From: Zygnema circumcarinatum
Lineage: Eukaryota > Streptophyta > Zygnematophyceae > Zygnematales > Zygnemataceae
Length of the DNA stretch: 64,000 nt
Direction of reading: 5' to 3'
Assembly: GCA_037447605.1 (NCBI GenBank)
Contig: CM074821.1
Span: 751,247-815,246 of the forward strand
Within the stretch, counting starts at the first letter, position 1, and each line of letters starts with the position of its first letter. A program made the translations under genes and the position numbers. Of the stretch, positions 48,081 to 59,269 are shown piece by piece. Below the pieces are notes generated by a model. That model saw only the letters and a program-made list of their open reading frames with translations. It had not been told where the DNA came from and ran no database searches.

Positions 48081-51000
48081 ATGGCGTGGGGTCGAGGGGC
48101 AGCAGGCGGGCGGCCACGGGAATTAGGGTTAGGGTTAGGATTAGGGTTAGGGTTGGGGAGGCAGCGGAACCTGCTGAGGAGGTGCGCATGGTGGGCGGCG
48201 CAAGGTGCGGTGATAGCCACTGTGGTGGTGATGGCAGTGGAGGTCGCGCTGCCGTGGGTGGTGGGTGTGCCCGCCATAGCTCTGAAGGAGGAGGAGCTGG
48301 GAGCAACCATGGCGGCTGGAACAACCCTGGGGGGGGTAGGGCATCCAGGGAGAACGCTGGAAGGCTGGCGTGGGGAAGGTGAGGGAGGGAAGTGGCTGGA
48401 GGGAAGGAGGAAGAAGGCGGGTACGTTTTTTTTGTTTTTTTTTTATTGTTTTGTGAGGCAGAGTAGAAATCAGGGCTAGTGATAGAATCCACAGATGCCA
48501 CCAATTGTTTTGTGAACAGTATTTTTATCGTTGCTTATTTTTAAGGTTTTTGGAAAAAAAATAGGGTAGTGTTGCCAAGGATTTTGGGACTTGGTGATGA
48601 TTGCATGGTAACGGTAGTTGGTAGGATCGCTGCAAACATCCCTCATGAAAAATTTCTCGCCTAGAAATGTACTTGAATCTAACAGCAGGTCACATCACCT
48701 TGTCAACTAGTCTTTATCCGTTTGAGGGACCCCATTCTGTGCATGGAACATGCAGAAGCGGATGCAGAATTGAAAGTTAGTGGTGGGAACATACCAGTGA
48801 AGCCGGAGAAGGAGGAGGCAGAAGCTGGGAATCAAATACTTAAGGTTATTCAAGAATATCCAATCTTGGATCCAAATACGAACAGAGCGAAAGGGCTGGT
48901 CACGCACTGTCCGAGTCGAACATCTTATCTTGAATCAAACATTTCTTACAAGGGACTGAAAACCGTTGTAGCTCACGGGAACTATGCGCATACAGACAGG
49001 AAGGCAGCCCTGCCGTCACAAGAATGTGAAGGGCTCCCATGTCCTCTCTTTGGGGAGTGCAACAAGTGAGGGTCTCCCTCTCTCTCTCTCTCTCTCGCTC
49101 CCCCCCCCTTTCCCCTCCTCGCCTTCTCTCTCCTCTCTCTCTCTCTCTCTCTTTCGCTTCCCCCCCCAACCCCATCCCCGTTTGTCGAATCCAAGAGTCT
49201 GAGGCTGGAATGATGGACCCATTCATGCCCCTTTTGACAGTTGGATTTTTTCTTCGGAGTAAATGGGCTTGTTGGAGTTTCTGTAAGTCCTAACGGTGAG
49301 GGATGAGGTTGTCCTTTGCCATGGAACGCGAAAGGGACCAGTCGGTGATATCAGCAGTTTGTCACAACCCTGAAATGGTGGACGTTTTCCAGAAGGTGGG
49401 CAGTTTGATGATGGAGTTTTTTTGATAAGTTGTTTCCTTCGAGTCTCTCGTTATTCAGTCTCCTCTTCCTGTTCTCCCTCTTCTTCGTCGTTCTCTCTCT
49501 GTCTCCCGTTCTCAATCTCTCTCTCTCTCTCTCTCATTTCCCCTGTCATTCCTGCTATGCCATTCTTCTGGTTTGCTCAGTTTCAGTCTACTCACCCTAA
49601 CCTCTCCAGCTCCGTGTGACAAATAACCGTTGCCGTTCCGTTTATTTGAAACCTCCAAATCTTACAAGTTGCAAGCAATAGAGTATCCAAACTGTGATTC
49701 TCTGCTCACTGGATACTGATGGTTGCATTAGGGTTCGGCGCCACAAAGAACGTTTCCGTCAGATGCAAAAGAAGCAACTGAGCAACAAAACCAGGTGCGA
49801 ATTTTCAGTTTGGATACCTTCTAAAGTTGCTTTCTTCAATTCAGTGCTCCTGTGCCCTCTCACTCCCTCACTCACCCTCTCCCTTTCCTTCGTCCTCTCC
49901 CTCCCCTCCCGAAGCACGAAGAGGTCAACTTAGTCACCGAGAAAATAACTGCCTACATATGAAACTTATCTGTTCCAATGCGTTGGGATAATTTTTTTTT
50001 GCGTGACGAGAGCGCCACTGACATTCTAAAAGACGCTCGCTTTCCCATTTTCTCCAACATTACAAGTTGAGCCGCTGAATTCATGTTGCTGTGCTTCAGA
50101 ATGCGTACAGGGGAGACGTGCTCGTGTTCGAGAATGTATTCGTCAATTATCAGGTAGTGATCTTTTCTCAAGGTCTCCCCCCCCCCCCTTTTTTTTTTCT
50201 TGTCAGATGCTGTTCCATTTGTAAAATCTTAACTTTAAACCACTAGTTCCACAACATCACCTCATGCATACCCGCCACGCGTCTCTCTCTCTCTCTCCAC
50301 CCCTCTCTCCCTCTTTCTCTCTCTTCCCCCTCCCCTCCCCCCCCCCATTCCCCTCCGTCCACTTGCTCTGCCGCGAAAACCTGTTCTGCAGTTGGTTGTT
50401 AAACTTTGGTTTGCAACCTTCAAAGCAAGTTTCTCGTCGATGGAAATGATTGGGAGCAGGGAGAAATATTCAATAGCACCCACCACTTCCTTCTAGGGGG
50501 CTGCTATTACCTTGACAATTTTGACTATATCGCAAACCAAACCAGGTACATTTGTTCGGATTCGTACGGATTGCTTTGTTTCGGGCCCTTTAGAGAACTT
50601 TGAAAGTTTTGACATTGAGGGTTTTAGCCTAATGGAGGTTTTAGAGGTGGGATTTGGGGTGGGGAGAAGGAGTATGGGAGATAGGGAAGTTGGTTGAATG
50701 CTTTCCATGGCTGTTTAGGGTTTGTTGGGACTTAATAGGATCAACAGGGTTGACTTTTTGGGGTATCTTAAAACGAATTTTCGCAGAGTTGTACGTGGGT
50801 GATACTGAAATCATGTTCTTTGCTTGTATTCAGTGTGACTCATTTCAAGTATCTGCTGAATCTTGTCAACTGGAATTCTGAAAACTTCTACCACATCATC
50901 GCCGAACTTCTCCCGGAGATTCTCGTCTCGGCAAAGGTACGGCTTCGTTCTATGCCGAAAATGACCTTCAAATTTTCATCTCTTGCATGTCTAAATGGAC

Positions 51001-52954
51001 ATCACCTTCATTCATTGTATTGCCACTGACTTTTGTCACCAAACCCTAAAATCAGTTCTTCAAATTTCGTGTAAACTGAATGCAAATTTCGTGTTCCACT
51101 TGTGCTTGTTGCAGGTTCTGTCAAAGTATCAAGGAATACCCGTTGCTTTCCGAGTAGGCCAAGATGAAGGTAAGGGAGTAGAAAAAGTAAAGCAGAAAAA
51201 CTGAGGTTTCTATGTTCGCAACTGAGTTTTTTTCCTCTTCTTTTTTGCACGAATTGTGATGGGGTGCAAATGGGGTGTAGCAGGCATCATGCGCTCGCTG
51301 CTGTCTCTGATTGGCTGGCCGATTCAACGCTTCAATATCCATTTTTTGGAGACCGAAAATCTTTTCTTTGCAGAAAAACTTTTGGCTCCTGCCCATGCTT
51401 TCTGTGCTCAGCCAAGTGGCAACATTTTGAAGGTGCGTTCGAGGTTCCATGCAATGATGCAGTTAGAAAATTTGTTAAACCCAACGGTGGGATTGCATAG
51501 AGGGGGCTGGTAGGAGATAGAGCGGGTCTTTGAGAGTAGAAAGAAGTCTGGGATCGTTTCAAATTTCTTAAGCAGATTTGCCTACAGAAAAGGAAAGGCC
51601 CACTCGGGAAGCATAGAGAAGGAGAAATTCATCCTTCCAAGAAGGGTCTCTGGAATATGTTTGGAAGCTTTCCCCTCTGGAAACCCCTCAAAATGCAGAC
51701 TCTACTCCTTGAGTTTCTGTACAAGCATCGTCCATTTCCTTGCAGCTGACTCGAATCTCATCTCCTACAGGAATCTCACTCTTCTCTCTTCTCTCTGTCT
51801 CTCTCTCTCTCGTCTTCTTCTTCTTCTTCTTCGTCTTCGTCTTCGTCTTCGTCTTCGTCTTCTTTCTTCTTCTTCTTCTTCTTCTTCTTCTTCTTCTTCT
51901 GCTTCTTTCTTCTTCTTCTTCTACTTTTACTTCTTCTTCGTCTTCTTCTTCTTCTAACATTTGAGAACACCTGAAAGCCTTCAAGGTACCCTTGCTGTGT
52001 GCCATATTTGAGTTTTTCAAACGAGAATGTGTGAATGGCAGCACATGCGAGAAGACGTTCTGAAGCTCTCCCATGACCAGCCATCGGAGGAGGAGGAGAG
52101 GGAGAGGACGGCAAAGGAGGGAGTCATCATCTTTGGAAGGAGGCAGAAGGGAAAATCTCGATACTTGCCCTCTGAAGGGGCCATCCTGCAGGGCTTGCAC
52201 GACCGCTATTCAGTGAGAAATTCGACTCTGTTCTTCTTAAGATTTCAAAGTTTGAGCTTTTGGAGTTTTTATCGACACATTGTGGCTATACTGAAGTTAT
52301 TTTTTTATTTTTTATTTTTTTCGTTTGGGGTGGGGGGGGGGGGGGGCAGGAAGAGCGAGTTGTGAGCTTCTATGGGAACATGAGTTTGGATGAAACAAGA
52401 AATTTGTTCAAAAGGGGAGTGTTGTACATCGGCGCGCATGGAGCAGGGTTGACCAACATGGTCTTTCTCCGCCCGGGAATGGCAATTCTTGAAATTCGAC
52501 CTGACCAGGTGCAGTGAATCTCATCACTCCAGACATTCGTTTTGGAATCAGTACTCTTTATCATTCAACAATGACTAGTACTAATTCTAACTTGCCTTCC
52601 AGCTCTTCGTTGGATTTCCAGAAGTTACAGAGAACCTGAAAATGTTTGTCACCATTTGCATGGAGAGAACTGCAGCTTTTACGGAACGGTAACGGAATTT
52701 TGACACATGGAAATTGTGCATGGAAGTGAGGCCATGCCTCATGCCGTGTTCATGTTTTTGTTGATTCGATTTGTGGAGCGCAGTATGTGAATTCATGCTA
52801 CCATTACTTGGCCGAGCACTGCCAGCTGGCGTACCACTGCGTGATTGGCCGAGGGGACTTTGGGAGCGAACTTGAAGTCAACGCTTCCGCGGTGCTGGAC
52901 ATGGCCGCCGAAATTTTTACCCTTAAGAAATTTCCGGCAAAAATCTCAAAGTGA
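48081..52954 (+). CDS. GT61-family glycosyltransferase (DUF563), type II membrane protein
   Basis: Golgi xylosyl-/arabinosyl-type transferases of plants belong to GT61; the substrate cannot be read here. Firm exons: 48081-48420, 48756-49065, 50834-50936, 51115-51169, 51281-51432, 52350-52508, 52784-52954; approximate ones near 49305-49395, 49695-49793, 50097-50152, 50425-50545, 52018-52212, 52603-52650. Seen: N-terminal Leu-Gly tract encoded by telomere-like DNA (48121-48160), a signal anchor (AVIATVVVMAVEVALPWVVG), FLVDGNDWEQGEIFN, LVNWNSENFYHIIAELLPE, ENLFFAEKLLAPAHAFC, and the family hallmark GVLYIGAHGAGLTNMVFLRP. The donor at 49066 runs straight into a CT repeat; the acceptor at 52349 follows a run of more than ten G, unusual for a 3' splice site. 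Confidence 0.85.
48121..48160 (+). repeat. Telomere-like repeat translated in the GT61 N-terminus
   Basis: TTAGGG units (one TTAGGA) in frame with the start codon, giving five Leu-Gly pairs. Confidence 0.85.
49075..49155. repeat. CT microsatellite at a 5' splice site
   Basis: CT-rich run starting about 8 bases after the GTGAGG donor of GT61 exon 2. Confidence 0.85.
51813..51957. repeat. (TTC)n/(TTCGTC)n intronic repeat
   Basis: About 145 bp within a GT61 intron. Confidence 0.9.
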
Positions 52955-53335
52955 ATTGTGGGGTTTTAGGGTTCAAGGTTTTGTGGTTTCGTGGTTTTGG
53001 AGATTTGGGTTCGCGGAGAGCATTCTTTGTTGTACAGTGTTCAGAATTTTTTTTGGAAATTTTTACATGCACAGTTTGGTTCAATTGGGATTTTTGCGGA
53101 TCATATTGGCGTTGTCAGACTTAAAAAGTTGTTCGTAAGTTTGAGACCAGAACGTGTACTCGGTGACATCGCGATTCGGCTGTGGCGGAGTACTTCTTCC
53201 GAAACTTTCTTGTTCGTAAGATTTTGTCAATTCTGACACACCCTCTTGCGGCGAGTCGGGTTGAGTTCAATCCGATTTGGCGCTTTTCAGCTCTCCATCG
53301 AACGCGAATGGTCCCATGTGGCGCTCACATGTACA
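52955..53335. other. Downstream region of GT61
   Basis: Presumed 3' UTR and spacer; TTTTAGGGTTCAAGG word at 52967, no gene seen. Confidence 0.35.
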
Positions 53336-53339
53336 TGGT

Positions 53340-53790
53340 AACCCTAATAAAATCCTAAATTCTAAACCCCAACCCTAAACTCTAAACCCCTAAAACCTAG
53401 AACCTAAGCTTAAACCCTAATCCTTCACTCTTAACCCTAAACTCTAGCCCTAAACCCGGTACAGTACCCTAGACCCTAACCCTAAACCATAAACCCGCTA
53501 ACCTAGACTCTACCCCTAAGCCCGGTACCCTGGACCCTGACCCTAAACCATGTACCCTAGACCCTGACCCTAAACCCGGTACCCTAGACCCTGACCCTAA
53601 ACCCGATACCCTAGACCCTGACCCTAAACCCGGTACCCTAGACCCTGACCCTAAACCCGGTACCCTAGACCCTGACCCTAAACCCGGTACCCTAGACCCT
53701 GACCCTAAACCCGGTACCCTAGACCCTAACCCTTAACCCTGTACCCTAGACCCTGACCCTAACCCTAAACTCTAACTCGAACAAGAGCGA
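53340..53790. repeat. Telomere-derived satellite with 27-bp higher-order unit
   Basis: Degenerate CCCTAA units at both edges; the centre (about 53500-53730) is a regular array of ACCCTAGACCCTGACCC plus TAAACCCGGT (27 bp), about seven copies. The unit is four variant telomere repeats fused into one period. Confidence 0.9.
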
Positions 53791-54489
53791 CGTGGAGTCG
53801 AGCTTAACCTCGCCTCTTGCTCAAATTGTGGAGATTGACCAATGACGGACTGCCACGTGGCACAAAACTTCTGGGAGTCTCGAGCGGATGGAAAAAAAAA
53901 GTGCATCTCTGGGCCAATGGGAGCATCCGGGAGAGGATGTGCACGTGGCAATGTCTCATTGGACCACAAAGTCACAAAGACAAGCCATGAATGGAACTTG
54001 GCTCCTAGGCCCAACAACACAATACGGCTCTAGAAGGAGAAACTTTGTTATTATTATTTTTATTTTTGCTAAATTTTGATTCCTGGACTGACAATACATT
54101 ATTGAAATAACCGACATTTCGTATTCGGGTCGCGAAAAATATCTTCCCGAGGACACGTGTCGCGCCCACAGCGCGGCGTTTCGGTGGGTCCGCGTTGTCG
54201 GTTTGCGGCCGCCAGGCGCGGACAAAACCGCCAGACCGTCAGACAGGGCATCCATGCTGCCCTGTTCTGTATGAAAGAACGCTAACTCTATGTCAAAAAG
54301 TCAATAAATTTGTGTAACAATTTTGAGGTGCGTATTGCGCATGGAACGGGGCCCTCCGAGGCGTCCAGCGAGACGTTGCAGGTTCGCACTTGCGAAGACT
54401 GAAGGGCTGACTTTGGAGCAAAGCTTGCACCGTTTCCCTACCTCCTCCTGCAGCAGAAGGCCCTTGCAGAGGCTGCTGCTGCTGCAAAC
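53791..54489. promoter_or_regulatory. Upstream region of the sterol oxidase gene
   Basis: CCACGTGGC near 53850 and CACGTGGCA near 53942, ACACGTGTCG near 54156. GC-rich from 54150. No competing gene seen. Confidence 0.5.
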
Positions 54490-56867
54490 ATGGCTACCAC
54501 GCACTTTGAGCATGCTTGGAAGGTAATGTACCGCTTAATGTCATATTGTTTAATGGTTTTGAGTGGATGGATAAGGGGGCTATTATCTGGATTTGAACAG
54601 GATTCCGAGCGTTTTCTGGTTTTGTTTGGTAGAGGAAGGAGAGACAGGGCCAAGAATTTCAGCAGAAATGTCATTCTTTTTCAATTGAATAGGTGCTATC
54701 TTTGCTGGGAGATTCGAAAGAGTTTGAAGCAGCAAAAGCAGGGGGCGTGATTTTGGATGTGATGGTTCAGCAAGAACTGGATGGAATTGTTTAAGGAAAA
54801 GATAGGTTTCTGTGTATATGTGATGTTTTTGTCGGTTGCGATCTCGGAAGTTGAACTCATATGTGAGAACGCACCAAAAAGAACGATAACAAGATCGAAT
54901 TGCTTATGTTCGTTTTTAGCCTGTCTGAATGTGAGATACATAACAAACATCTGCATTTTTCTGCATAATAAGTTCATTAAGCCTGACCTGCAATGACATT
55001 TGCATGCAGTATCTCACTGATAACTTCACGGATTTTCAACTCGCTGCTTTGGGAAGCTTCATCATTCACGAGAGCGTCTTTTTCGGTGCTGGCATCCCGT
55101 ACTTATTGCTTGATATTGCAAACATTCGAAAGTATAAGATTCAGGTGAGCTCGTATCCGTGTTTGAAAGCTTGGTTTGGCTGCAGGTTTCATGCAAACGA
55201 ACCGTTATGCGAAGATATGAACTTTTGTCGGAGCTTTTTCGTATCTTGACGATGAATGTTTACCTGTGACTGGAACAGAGGTGTCTCTTCTTTTATTCTT
55301 TGGCTCTTTCTGCATGTTGAGAGTCTAATTGGTCTGCAGACGCTTCCGTAATCTTTGTTCGTTCGAGTGACTTGGTAGTGCTTCATTAGAGGTGTCTGCA
55401 TTTCTGTGCTCCTGCCTCATTTCACTCTTGAAGGGATCTGTTTTCCACATATGCGCTCTGCAACTGATGTGCTTTTTTTGAATGCTTTGCATTAACCACT
55501 GCTTATGTAATGTTGAAGTATGTGGGTGATAACTGTTGCAGGAACGCTCAAACTCTTTTGCAGCTCAGCGCAGATGCATCGTAATGCTCCTAGTTTATCA
55601 TTTCTGCGTCAATCTTCCAATAATGATAATCTCTTATCCTATCTTCAAGTCCATGGGTTTCACAGCATCCCTTCCACTACCTTCCTGGTGAGCTGTTTAC
55701 CAGTGCTATTGCTGTGGCCATTATTTTTAATTGTAGGCATGCCTCTGTGATCAAATTGCAAGTTTGAGGCTGAGCGAGTAGGTCTGCTCTTTGCAGGTCG
55801 ACTGTGGGCATACAAATTCTCTTTTACTTCATATTGGAAGACTTCGTTTTCTACTGGGGACACCGTCTATTGCATACGAAGTGGCTGTACAAGCACATTC
55901 ACAGTGTTCACCATGAGTAAGCAGACTATTGAGCCTCTGCAAAAATTGAGCCTCTTTACTTCTGCTGATTAGATTTGTGAACAAGTGGCTGATTTTCCAG
56001 CGGAAATACTCTGAGTTTTTCTTTTGAATGCTTCCCTTCAATCTCATTTGCGCAACAAAATACTTCCGAGTTAACAGTACAGTTCAATGATACTGTGCCA
56101 TTGAATCTCCTCTGCAGATATGCTACTCCGTTTGGCCTGACGTCAGAATATGCGCATCCTTTGGAGATACTGTTTCTTGGTTTGGCAACCACTCTTGGCC
56201 CTGCGTTGACAGGCCCACACCTCTTCACTCTTTGGCTCTGGATGAGTGTTCGAGTGCTTGAGACCATTGAAGCTCATAGCGGCTATGACTTTCCATGGAG
56301 TCCGTCCAGATTTTTCCCGTTGTATGGCGGGTGAGTAACTTGCTTACCTGTCCATGAAGATCTAAGTTAGGTCTGCGAGTCGAAGTCGTATCCGTGATAA
56401 GTAACCGAGCTTGTAGTTGAAATGGTGTTTCGATGGTGTTATTTTCAGGATATTTTTCATTGATTGGTGTACCATGGATGCTGGGGGTTGATAATGCTGC
56501 AGGGCTGAATTTCATGACTACCACCACAGGCTCCTCTACACCAAGTCTGGAAACTATGCCTCAACCTTCGTCTATATGGACTGGTAAGTGGTTTGCATAC
56601 GATATGTTAAACCTACTTATTATTGGAAGTTTCTTTCGTCGATGATGACTGTCCACCAACTCTCCTGCTTTGTTACCACCCCTAGTCTCGTTTACCGTGA
56701 CTTTAACTGACCAATATTCTCAGTTTTTGTTCTTCTTATCACGCCTCTTCAGGCTTTTTGGAACGGATAAAGGGTATAGGAAGCTTATGGCTTTGAAGAA
56801 GGCTTCCAAGGAGGTCGAAGGAAAGATTTGCACCCCTGATCAGAGCATCAGCAGCAAAGAGGAGTGA
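54490..56867 (+). CDS. SMO: C-4 sterol methyl oxidase (fatty acid hydroxylase superfamily)
   Basis: Di-iron ER membrane enzyme that oxidises the C-4 methyl group of sterol precursors (ERG25/SMO). Seven exons 54490-54522, 55010-55144, 55542-55687, 55797-55916, 56118-56330, 56503-56583, 56753-56867; phases join, 280 residues. Histidine boxes are complete: HRLLH, HSVHH and HDYHH, with FGLTSEYAHP and VLETIEAHSGYDFPWSP between. N-terminus MATTHFEHAWK then YLTDNFTDFQLAALGSF is typical of the plant/algal forms. C-terminus FGTDKGYRKL then a charged tail without a clear KKXX signal. Start: only ATG in frame after an upstream TGA. Confidence 0.95.
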
Positions 56868-58040
56868 GAAGGGCACGTGTGGCACTTCCCTACCTAAAAT
56901 TATTTAGTACCTTCAAAACTTCCTAAGTCTTGTAACCATTCTTCGTCCAGAATTCTTTGAGCCATCAGGTCTCCTCAGGTGAGCCCGAGAGGGGGCTGTG
57001 CTTGTCAGCTGGCTCACTCCCATAGGTCACTCCTGATGGCTCCAATAGTCTAATCCTCCCTATGGTGGGATGCAGCCTGTCATGCAATTCAGAGCTATCA
57101 TCTCATCCCGTTTAGGATTAGTGCGAGTCATGCACATACAAAGTTAGGATGGACTTTTGTGAACACTGTATAGATCGCGTTTCTTTCAAGGGAGGGAAGC
57201 TCTGACTATGGCGTATTTGATGGGGCCCTATCTGATGGCAGTGAGGTAACGGGCCCAGTTCTCAGTTCAGTCTGTGGCAAAGTTTAACAGAGCTTGCTCG
57301 TGAGGTCAATGCCACACCTTTTTCGAGCTTGCCCATATGTCAAAGGCATAAGCCGCAAATCAATTTGGAGAAAATCACTTGTCCCTGAGCCTCTCTCATG
57401 TGCGCGCCTCTCATATGCCAAGACAGGAGGGGGGGACGCCTCCATAGATGGAATTCTGAACTCTGTAAATCAATTAATTGGGGCCTGTTACTTCGGTACA
57501 AAATTTAGCATCTTTCTTTTGCGTTTGTTTTTCAGTTCCATATCGCTATGAAGAAACTCGCTCTAACCGTTGGAGGTCTCTCTGCTGCTACTTGGGCAAT
57601 AGTCGTTTTCGAAAATCCTGAAAATATCGTAGTATTGACGGCGTATCGGCTGTGTAGGCAGAGTTGCCGGCGTCGGGGTTGAAACTGGGCGGTCAATGGG
57701 AGTCTGGGAAGGACGGTAGCCGGCAGCGACGCCGCCACCTTCTGGCCGTCACTGCCAATGCGCCGGTGATATCGCGATATTTTGAGCCTTTTAATTTCCG
57801 CCCTGTTGCTCAATCGCCAAGAGGGCTGCCTCCAACTGCCTGAAAATTTGGGCAGTTGGTCGGTAGCCTCTGATTGGCTGCTCCGCCGCTGCTGTACGGC
57901 GCTTTTTTTTTCGGGCAGGTGGCTGCAGGAAAACTGAAAATTCCTGCAAAAAAAGCATCAAAAAAAGGATCAGAGTTTTTTAGTTCTCGCGAAAGTATCT
58001 ACAATCCTGGGCATACAATTTGACCTCTGATGTGTTCTGC
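56868..58040. other. Spacer downstream of the sterol oxidase
   Basis: First part presumably 3' UTR. Near 57770 a small palindromic GATATCGCGATAT word occurs. No gene recognised on either strand; reading frames here have no family resemblance. Confidence 0.35.
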
Positions 58041-58043
58041 ATA

Positions 58044-58787
58044 GAAATAATTCACAGTTCGGACCAGTGGATCGGCAACCATTGGACAACCATTGGATGG
58101 CAATGGTTGGACGTCTACTGGTCGGCAACCAGTCGACTGGTTTGGAACCAGTGGATGCCACTGGTTGGCAACCAGTCGACTGGTTCGGAACCAGTGGATG
58201 CCACTGGTTGGCAACCAGTCGAATGGTTGTTTCGATCCGGCGGCACTGGTTGGCAACCAGTCGACTGGTTGTGAACCAGTGGCATCCACTGGTTGGAAAC
58301 CAGTCGAATGGTTGTTTCGATCCGGCAGCACTGGTTGGCAACCAGTCGAATGGTTATATCCATTAAATCAAATGGTTGGCAACCATTAAATTGTCGGTGT
58401 ACGGAAAATATTTACAGTATATCGACAATACGGGGATCCGTACACCGACAATTTAATGGTTGCCAACCATTGGATCACTGGTTCCGAACCAGTCGAATGG
58501 TTGTTTCAGTCCTGCGCCACTGGTTCGCAACCAGTCGAATGGTTGTTTCGATCCGCAACCACTGGTTGCCAACCAGTCGAATGGTTTGGAACCAGTGGAT
58601 GCCACTGGTTGGCAACCAGTCGAATGGTTGTTTCGATCCGGCGGCACTGGTTGGCAACCAGTCGAATGGTTGCCAACCAGTGGCATCCACTGGTTCCAAA
58701 CCAGTCGAATGGTTGTTTCGGTCCGCAACCACTGGTTGCCAACCAGTCGACTGGTTTGTCTAATGGTCCGATCTGTGAAATAATTAC
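58044..58787. mobile_element. Palindrome-of-palindromes fold-back element, about 745 bp
   Basis: Ends are inverted: GAAATAATTCACAGTTCGGA on the left, and the complement of TCCGATCTGTGAAATAATTA on the right. The centre (58388-58453) is a hairpin AAATTGTCGGTGTACGGA ... TCCGTACACCGACAATTT. Between ends and centre, both halves are filled with self-complementary words such as CCAGTGGATGCCACTGG, GGTTGGCAACC and CCAGTCGACTGG. CATAGAAATAATT occurs outside both ends, in the same orientation, as a possible target duplication. No gene. Confidence 0.88.
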
Positions 58788-58799
58788 ATAGAAATAATT

Positions 58800-59269
58800 A
58801 CAGGAGGATTAGCTTTAGTTAAAGTATGGGCTAACTTACGTCAAAAAGGAGCCCATTTTGAATCAGATTGCGGGCTTGAATTAGGGTTAAGGCAAAACCT
58901 TGAAAGGCGAAGGAACCGAAGGAAGGAGAAAGGGAGAGGGAGGAGGAGGGCTTATAGGGTTTTCAATATTGAGGGCTTCGACTCACACCCACACTTTAGC
59001 CTAATCTCTCTCGCCCATGCTCTCTCTCTCTTTCTCTCTCGTTCTTGCTCGCTCGCTCGCTCTCTCTCGCTCTCTCTCATCCCTCGTCTGCACAACTTCA
59101 AGGAAGGAGAGTCCATTCCATGCTAAAGCTCGATTGAGCTCTTTCTCTCCCAGGATCTGAAAGCTATAACGAACTTAGTTTGAAGGGAAACACCCGAAAT
59201 CCGAGATCTCCTTCAACCCCTAACCCTAAACCCCTTCTGCATTCCATTTAAAAAGTGTCCATCGCAGAG
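58800..59269 (+). promoter_or_regulatory. Upstream region of the TMEM70-like gene
   Basis: CT/CTCG-rich run 59010-59090 and a CCCTAACCCTAAACCCC telo-box at 59217-59233 shortly before the ATG, a combination seen in plant promoters of housekeeping genes. Inferred. Confidence 0.5.

Noticed and set aside
53340-53790. Chromosome end (true telomere)
   Set aside because: Units are degenerate and genes continue on both sides, so it is interstitial.
57532-57813. 93-codon frame after the sterol oxidase
   Set aside because: No family resemblance, no splice support, starts with a non-ATG codon region.
58044-58787. CRISPR-like array
   Set aside because: Regular palindromic words but no unique spacers of constant length, and the context is eukaryotic.
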